DNA from: an uncultured Lachnospiraceae bacterium
GTDB taxonomy: Bacteria > Bacillota > Clostridia > Lachnospirales > Lachnospiraceae
Direction of reading: 5' to 3'
DNA: 9,922 nt
Assembly: GCA_900313435.1 (NCBI GenBank)
Contig: OMRF01000114.1
Span: 1-9,922 of the forward strand
Below the pieces are notes generated by a model. The model worked only from the letters and a program-made list of their open reading frames with translations, made no database searches and had not been told where the DNA came from. Both the position numbers and the translations under genes were made by a program. Below are positions 5,057 through 9,922 of this stretch, one piece after another (the stretch's first letter is position 1; every line of letters begins with the position of its first letter).

Positions 5057-7000
5057 TTAGATATCTAAGTTCTGTACGAACCTTGCGTTTTCTTCTATGA
5101 ATTCCCTTCTGGGTTCGACCTGGTCTCCCATAAGTATTGAGAAAGTAAGGTCAACCTCGGACTGGTTCTCGTCATCTATCATTACTTTTTTGAGGATCCT
5201 GTGCTCGGGATCCATTGTTGTTTCCCAAAGCTGGGAAGCGTCCATTTCACCCAATCCTTTATATCGCTGGATCTTGACGGAATTGTCGAGACCGATCTCA
5301 TTTAAAATCTTCTCCTGCTCCTCGTCATTGTAGGCGTAATAGACTTTTTTGTTCTTTTCAACCTTGTAAAGAGGAGGCATGGCAAGATATACATGACCCT
5401 GCTTGATGAGCTCAGGCATAAATCTGTAGATAAAGGTCAACATCAGGGTATCGATGTGAGCGCCGTCCACGTCGGCATCGGTCATGATGATGATCTTGTC
5501 ATAGCGGAGCTTTGTGATATCAAAATCATCATGGATGCCTGTCCCGAAGGCCGTGATCATGGCCTTGATCTCTTTGTTCTCATAGATCCTGTCTTCACGG
5601 GCCTTTTCCACATTCAATATCTTTCCGCGAAGGGGAAGTATGGCCTGTGTCGCGCGGGAACGGGCTGATTTCGCGGAACCGCCTGCGGAATCTCCCTCGA
5701 CTATGAATATCTCGCACTTCTTCGGATCCTTGTCCGTGCAATCCGCAAGCTTTCCGGGAAGGGCTGTGGAATCAAGAGCCGTCTTCCTTCTCGTAAGATC
5801 CCTCGCCTTTCTGGCTGCGGCGCGCGCACGCTGGGAAAGGATGGATTTTTCGCATATCGTCCTTGCTACCTGAGGATTCTGCTCAAGAAAATATGTGATC
5901 TTTTCCGTCACAATGCTTTCAACCGCGGTACGGGCATCGGAATTACCCAATTTCTGCTTCGTCTGTCCCTCGAACTGGGGATCTTCGATCTTTACGGATA
6001 TGACAGTAGCAAGACCTTCCCTTATGTCCTCGCCGGCAAGAGCCTCGTCATTATCTTTTAATATCTTGTTGTCGCGGGCATAGGAATTGAATATCTTGGT
6101 AATGGCGCGGCGGAAGCCCTCAACATGGGTACCGCCTTCGGGAGTGATGATATTATTCACAAAACCAAGGCAGGTCTCGTTATAGGAATCATTGTGTTGC
6201 ATGGCGACCTCTACAAGAACTCCGTCCCTTTCGCCCTCGCAGTAGAGCACATCCGGATAGAGCACCTGATTTCCGCGGTTCAGATATGTCACGAATTCCT
6301 TGATACCGCCCTCATAGTGGAAGGTCTTTGTCTTTTCAGGCTCCTCCCTTTCGTCCGTAAGAGTGATCTTCAGGCCTTTTGTAAGAAAAGCTGTCTCTCT
6401 TAAACGCACGCGTAGCGTATCATAATCATAATTTAAGGTTTCAAATATCTCTTTGTCGGCAAGGAAGGTGACCTCGGTTCCTGTCTCTTCCAGAGGGCAT
6501 TCGCCTATCTCCCTTAGAGGATACATGGTCTTTCCGCGCTCATAACGCTGCTCCCAGATCTTTCCGTCCCTCTTGATATGGACAACGAGAAACTCTGAAA
6601 GTGCGTTCACGACTGAAGCTCCGACACCGTGGAGACCTCCGGCAACCTTATATCCTCCTCCGCCGAACTTTCCGCCGGCGTGGAGTATGGTAAATACAAC
6701 CTCAACGGCAGGGATACCTGCCTTGTGGTTGATACCTGTAGGGATACCGCGGCCGTTGTCCCGGACCATAATTATATTATCTTTTTTGATAAAGACATTG
6801 ATCTCGGAGCAGGCGCCTGCAAGGGCTTCATCGACCGAATTATCTACTATCTCATAGACCAGGTGATGAAGACCTCTCGGTCCCTGGGAACCTATATACA
6901 TTCCGGGCCTTTTTCTTACGGCCTCAAGACCCTCCAGTATCTGTATCTGGTCGGCGCCGTAAGCCTCGGAAACATTCAAACTTTCTTCGTTTTCGGGCAT
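5057..7000 (-). CDS. gyrB: DNA gyrase subunit B
   Basis: ATPase subunit of gyrase, 647 aa. GHKL ATPase domain: YEIVDNSVDEA (E50, N54), DNGRGIP (81-87), GGLHGVGASVVNALS (121-135), and the QTKQKLGN ATP-sensing loop (346-353). TOPRIM domain: FIVEGDSAGGSAKSA with E435, then MTDADVDGAHI with D508/D510/D512. The tail motif QRYKGLGEMDASQLWETTMD is near 578-597. The length fits the shorter Gram-positive type, without the roughly 170-residue insertion of E. coli GyrB. I choose ATG 7000 (MPENEES) because AGAGAGG is 6 nt upstream; an in-frame TTG at 7027 lacks a comparable site. It lies 41 bp after recF and 13 bp before gyrA. Adjacency to gyrA and recF argues for GyrB rather than ParE. Confidence 0.97.
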   Translation of the reverse strand: MPENEESLNVSEAYGADQIQILEGLEAVRKRPGMYIGSQGPRGLHHLVYEIVDNSVDEALAGACSEINVFIKKDNIIMVRDNGRGIPTGINHKAGIPAVEVVFTILHAGGKFGGGGYKVAGGLHGVGASVVNALSEFLVVHIKRDGKIWEQRYERGKTMYPLREIGECPLEETGTEVTFLADKEIFETLNYDYDTLRVRLRETAFLTKGLKITLTDEREEPEKTKTFHYEGGIKEFVTYLNRGNQVLYPDVLYCEGERDGVLVEVAMQHNDSYNETCLGFVNNIITPEGGTHVEGFRRAITKIFNSYARDNKILKDNDEALAGEDIREGLATVISVKIEDPQFEGQTKQKLGNSDARTAVESIVTEKITYFLEQNPQVARTICEKSILSQRARAAARKARDLTRRKTALDSTALPGKLADCTDKDPKKCEIFIVEGDSAGGSAKSARSRATQAILPLRGKILNVEKAREDRIYENKEIKAMITAFGTGIHDDFDITKLRYDKIIIMTDADVDGAHIDTLMLTFIYRFMPELIKQGHVYLAMPPLYKVEKNKKVYYAYNDEEQEKILNEIGLDNSVKIQRYKGLGEMDASQLWETTMDPEHRILKKVMIDDENQSEVDLTFSILMGDQVEPRREFIEENARFVQNLDI

Positions 7001-7038
7001 AAAAAACCTCTCTTTAGAACTAAACAAACAACCTGTTT

Positions 7039-7047
7039 ATTTTAACA
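7039..7047 (-). promoter_or_regulatory. candidate extended -10 promoter for gyrB
   Basis: TGTTAAAAT on the minus strand matches an extended -10 (TGn plus TAAAAT, five of six). It overlaps the recF stop codon and lies about 40 nt before the gyrB ATG. No good -35 is seen at 16-18 nt. Small inverted repeats (CTGTT...AACAG) surround it. The evidence is weak and the operon may simply be read through. Confidence 0.25.
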
Positions 7048-8130
7048 GATTTCAGCTTTTCCCGCCACAACTTTGATGATGCGATCGGTGTGAAATCTTT
7101 CGTTTACGAAGTCATCAAGGCCTGTACAGGTGATGATGGTCTGGACATTTGATATGGATGAGAGCAGGAGATTCTGACGGTTCCGGTCAAGCTCCGACAA
7201 CACATCATCAAGAAGGAGGACCGGCTCTTCCCTGATCAGGGTCCGTACTGTCTCTATCTCTGAAAGCTTGAGTGACAGAGCGGCAGTCCTCTTCTGTCCC
7301 TCTGAACCGAAGGTTCTGATATCCTTTTTTTCTATGAGAAATTCTATATCATCTCTGTGAGGTCCCACGGAAGTTATGCCCATCCTTTTGTCGCGGTCAC
7401 GGGCCATAAAAAGCCTTTCCGAAAGATCCTGTTCTGAAACGTCAGGCTTGTACTTAACTTCCGGCTCTTCCCTTTCTCCCGATATTTTTTTATGAATTTC
7501 AGATACTGTGGGAGCTATGCTCTTTATAAATTCACGGCGGCGTTTTATTATCTTTTCTCCGAAGGTGACAAGCTGAAGATCCCATGTATCAAGGGTGTCG
7601 GCATTTTCAGACCTGGGATCTTCGATCATTTTCTTTAAGAGCGCATTTCTCTGTTCAAGAATTTTTTTGTATGAAGTAAGGTCATTGAGATAGATCCTGT
7701 CAAGACGGCATAGCTCGATATCCATGAAATGTCGCCGCATATCAGGTCCTTTTTTTATTATCTCGAGATCTTCAGGAGAAAATAATATGATATTGCAGAT
7801 GCCGAAAAGATCAGACGCTTTTTTGAGAGGTATCTGATTTAAGGCGATACCTTTTTTTGCGCCTTTTTTGAGATGAATGTCTATTCTTTCGTCTGAATCA
7901 TCTTTTGAAATTATAGCCTTTATATGAGACTCCGAGGCACCGAATCTTATAAGCTCATTATCATGACTCCCTCGCGGAGATTTCGCTGAAGCACATAGAA
8001 AGCAGGCTTCTAGAAGATTTGTCTTTCCCTGGGCATTTTCCCCAAAGATAATATTGTTTCCCGGAACAAATTCGATATTCAGACTCTCATAATTTCTGAA
8101 ATCCTTTAATTCAAGGCTTTTCAATATCAT
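7042..8130 (-). CDS. recF: DNA replication and repair protein RecF
   Basis: SMC/ABC-like ATPase that helps load RecA at single-strand gaps with RecO and RecR. The product is 362 aa, the normal family length. It has Walker A GENAQGKT (30-37), the family segments FSPEDLEIIKKGPDMRR (117-133) and GPHRDD (256-261), the ABC-type signature FGSEGQ (274-279), and Walker B VLLLDDV followed by D-loop SELD (304-315). The start ATG 8130 overlaps the dnaN stop as ATGA, and no Shine-Dalgarno is visible just upstream. Translation therefore probably depends on ribosomes finishing dnaN. No S4-domain gene lies between dnaN and recF. Confidence 0.97.
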   Translation of the reverse strand: MILKSLELKDFRNYESLNIEFVPGNNIIFGENAQGKTNLLEACFLCASAKSPRGSHDNELIRFGASESHIKAIISKDDSDERIDIHLKKGAKKGIALNQIPLKKASDLFGICNIILFSPEDLEIIKKGPDMRRHFMDIELCRLDRIYLNDLTSYKKILEQRNALLKKMIEDPRSENADTLDTWDLQLVTFGEKIIKRRREFIKSIAPTVSEIHKKISGEREEPEVKYKPDVSEQDLSERLFMARDRDKRMGITSVGPHRDDIEFLIEKKDIRTFGSEGQKRTAALSLKLSEIETVRTLIREEPVLLLDDVLSELDRNRQNLLLSSISNVQTIITCTGLDDFVNERFHTDRIIKVVAGKAEIC

Positions 8131-9233
8131 CTTATGCCGATGTTTATAGGAAGGACAACATAATCATAGGTACCCTCCTCATCCTTGATGATGGCGGGAC
8201 TTCTTGAATTGAGAAAATAGAAATCAATGGACTCCTCATCTATAGCGCGTATCGCGTCCATTAAGAATTTCGGATTAAAACCTATTACCATATCATCGCC
8301 TTCTTTTTTGATCTCAAGCTCTTCATTCATTGAGCCTCTGAAGGAATCGATGGACATCCGGACTGTCTGTCCTTCAATCGAAAAGACTATGGGCTTTTTG
8401 TCAGTCTCGTTTGACATTATCGAGAAACGGTCAAGAAGATCCGAAAGCTGCTTTTTGTCACATCTCATCTTTGTTACGAAATCGGGGGATATCATCTTGT
8501 CTATCATGAAATATTCACCCGAAATGAGATCTGAAACAACGGTTGTCTTCTCATACTCAAAGATAATATGATTTTCGGTGATATAGATCTCGACCATATC
8601 CTCGGCTCCGCCGGGCATTATCTTTGATATTTCATTCAATGTTTTTACGGGAATGATGGCTTTGCTTTCTTCAACAGATTCTTTTAAGGCTACATTCCTG
8701 ATGGCGACCCTGTTTCCGTCAAGAGTAACTGCTTTCAGATTGTTCCCGGATAACTCAAAATATTCGCCTGTCATGAGTTTATTATTGTTGTTCTGAGCGG
8801 CAGCAAAGGAAGTCTGACGTATCAGATCCTTAAGACCAAGCTCTGAAATAATGATGGGATTATTCCTCGCGATCACCGGAATATGAACAAAGTCCTCGGC
8901 TGATTTTCCTGAAACCTTTACCTCTGCCTTTTCACACGTTATCGTAGTATGGAATCTTTCATCAGTGTCAATGGTAACCTGGCTCGAAGGAAGCTTTCGC
9001 ACCAGCTCTCCTAAGAATTTTGCCTCGATACCCACAGTTCCCGGTTCTTCTATCTTTCCTTCAATGATAGTCTCTATACCGAGCTCTATATTGTTTGCAG
9101 TGAGTTTGATCTCATCCGTAGTCGCGTCTATGATGATACACTCAAGTATCGGCATGGTAGTCCTTACGGGAAGTGCTTTTGAAACGATGTTCACTCCTTT
9201 AAGGAGTTCGGACTGCTCAAGGGTTATTTTCAT
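8127..9233 (-). CDS. dnaN: DNA polymerase III beta subunit (sliding clamp)
   Basis: Ring-shaped dimeric clamp that tethers DNA polymerase III and repair factors to DNA. The product is 368 aa, enough for the usual three repeated domains (about 1-125, 126-250, 251-368). Recognisable segments are KALPVRTTMPILECI (19-33), TLDGNRVAIR (170-179, matching the TDGxRLA motif), GFNPKFLMDAI (318-328) and LNSRSPAII (341-349). It ends in VVLPINIGIR, a few residues beyond the usual hydrophobic LP end. Start ATG 9233 has AAAGAGG about 6 nt upstream. It follows dnaA after a 122-bp AT-rich gap and overlaps recF by 4 bp. Confidence 0.97.
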   Translation of the reverse strand: MKITLEQSELLKGVNIVSKALPVRTTMPILECIIIDATTDEIKLTANNIELGIETIIEGKIEEPGTVGIEAKFLGELVRKLPSSQVTIDTDERFHTTITCEKAEVKVSGKSAEDFVHIPVIARNNPIIISELGLKDLIRQTSFAAAQNNNNKLMTGEYFELSGNNLKAVTLDGNRVAIRNVALKESVEESKAIIPVKTLNEISKIMPGGAEDMVEIYITENHIIFEYEKTTVVSDLISGEYFMIDKMISPDFVTKMRCDKKQLSDLLDRFSIMSNETDKKPIVFSIEGQTVRMSIDSFRGSMNEELEIKKEGDDMVIGFNPKFLMDAIRAIDEESIDFYFLNSRSPAIIKDEEGTYDYVVLPINIGIR

Positions 9234-9248
9234 CTGATGCCTCTTTCA

Positions 9249-9285
9249 TAAAAATAATAATATTATTATTAATATTAGTATTATA
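9249..9285. other. AT-only symmetric tract between dnaA and dnaN
   Basis: Nearly pure A/T, with a single G at 9278. It contains an exact 18-bp palindrome at 9253-9270 built from AAT/ATT triplets, just upstream of the dnaN ribosome-binding site. In B. subtilis the unwinding element lies in the dnaA-dnaN gap, so such a tract is a candidate for easy duplex melting. I find no TTATCCACA-type DnaA box in 9234-9355, which weakens an origin role. It may only be the AT-rich leader of dnaN. Confidence 0.35.
9280..9285 (-). promoter_or_regulatory. candidate -10 box for dnaN
   Basis: TATAAT on the minus strand, preceded by AGGT, lies about 46 nt before the dnaN ATG. The hexamer 17 nt upstream (TATATT) is a poor -35, so promoter strength is doubtful. 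No intrinsic terminator is visible after dnaA, so read-through from dnaA is also likely. Confidence 0.35.
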
Positions 9286-9355
9286 ACCTGTCGAAAAGTT
9301 GAAATATAGCTTAAAGCCTTGTATTTAAAGGGTTACAGGATGTCGGTCACTTTGT

Positions 9356-9922
9356 TTACGAAGGGCGGATCTTTTTCTTTATCACGTCGATCTGGTTCTT
9401 AAGATCGGGGTCTGTCTCGTATTCATCAGCAATTTTTTGAACACCGTGGATAATAGTACTGTGGTTTCTTCCGCCGAGGAAGGAGCCTATTACCTCTAAT
9501 GAACATTCCGTCATTGTTTTGCACAGATACATGGCGATCTGCCTGGGACGTGAGATGTCATTTGATCTGCTCTTTCCGGTCATCTGATCGAGAGCTACGG
9601 AGAAATGCTCGCAGACTATCTCTATTATAGTCTGAGGAGTGATCTCACGGGGCTTGTCGGGATCGATGATGTTGTGAAGCTCTTTCTGGGCTATATCCAT
9701 GGTGACTTCCGTATTTGTAAGACGCGATACAGCCATAAGCTTATTCAACGCGCCCTCAAGCTCACGGATATTTGATTTTACATTTGTAGCAACGTAGTTG
9801 ATAACCTCGTCTGAAAGTCTGAAGTTCTTTTCTTCCGACTTTTTCTGGAGGATAGCCATACGAAGCTCGTATTCAGGAAGGCCGATGTCCGCCATAAGGC
9901 CCATTTCAAAACGTGTCCTGAA
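9356..9922 (-). CDS. dnaA: chromosomal replication initiator DnaA (5' end missing)
   Basis: Only the last 188 residues lie in the window; the reading frame is open through position 9922, so the ATG at 9904 is internal. The visible part begins FRTRFEMGL, the box VII region with the arginine finger of the AAA+ domain. It continues through the lid with sensor 2 in NIRELEGALNKL (about 51-62 of the fragment) and domain IV, the DNA-binding helix-turn-helix. Domain IV has the basic loop GKSRS, SRPRQIAMYL, and the signature GRNHSTIIHG (151-160) that contacts DnaA boxes. Walker A and B, domain I, the start and the upstream origin are outside. It heads the gene block. Confidence 0.97.
   Translation of the reverse strand, partial: FRTRFEMGLMADIGLPEYELRMAILQKKSEEKNFRLSDEVINYVATNVKSNIRELEGALNKLMAVSRLTNTEVTMDIAQKELHNIIDPDKPREITPQTIIEIVCEHFSVALDQMTGKSRSNDISRPRQIAMYLCKTMTECSLEVIGSFLGGRNHSTIIHGVQKIADEYETDPDLKNQIDVIKKKIRPS

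Noticed and set aside
7001..7027. Upstream TTG start for gyrB (MFSSKERFF extension)
   Set aside because: AGAGAGG falls inside this extension and is ideally spaced for ATG 7000; the extension is not a known GyrB feature.
9234..9355. oriC in the dnaA-dnaN gap
   Set aside because: No DnaA-box match was found in the gap; only an AT-rich tract supports it.

Overview
The window looks like the replication-origin end of a low-to-mid GC Clostridia-type chromosome (Bacillota, probably a gut or rumen anaerobe). The evidence is the minus-strand order dnaA, dnaN, recF, gyrB, gyrA, the Firmicute-like GyrA/GyrB sequences, strong purine-rich Shine-Dalgarno sites, and a class I oxygen-labile two-subunit fumarase. 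Genus and species cannot be fixed from the sequence alone. Every gene I accept is on the minus strand, so transcription runs from high to low coordinates and oriC proper probably lies beyond position 9922, upstream of dnaA.

Replication and topology block (9922 to 2479): the 3' part of dnaA (domain IV intact) is followed by a 122-bp AT-rich gap, then dnaN, recF, gyrB and gyrA in tight succession. dnaN and recF share an ATGA stop/start overlap. The small S4-domain gene (yaaA) that commonly sits between them in Bacillota, and the remB/yaaB gene before gyrB in Bacillus, are both absent. The block encodes the initiator, the sliding clamp, a recombination mediator and both gyrase subunits.

Metabolic block (2492 to 1): a class I fumarase alpha subunit starts inside the last codons of gyrA with an excellent ribosome-binding site, so it is probably translated from the gyrase transcript. 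At the opposite edge of the window (positions 1-16) a new reading frame begins with a strong Shine-Dalgarno and the codons MEIKL. This would suit the fumarase beta subunit, but only five codons are visible.

Inserted block (about 30 to 1646): between the alpha gene and that downstream start sits a gene for an AAA-type ATPase with a winged helix and a PD-(D/E)XK-like C-terminal domain (ATPase_2/DUF234 type). It has its own perfect sigma-A consensus promoter and is bracketed by two near-identical 29-bp GC-rich palindromes, one just outside each end. I read this as a self-contained, possibly mobile or formerly mobile cassette inserted into a fumarase alpha-beta operon. It is the most interesting feature of the window. 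The rest is conventional apart from a few points listed as findings: a Gly at the GyrA position equivalent to E. coli Asp87, the missing S4 gene, and the symmetric AT tract between dnaA and dnaN.
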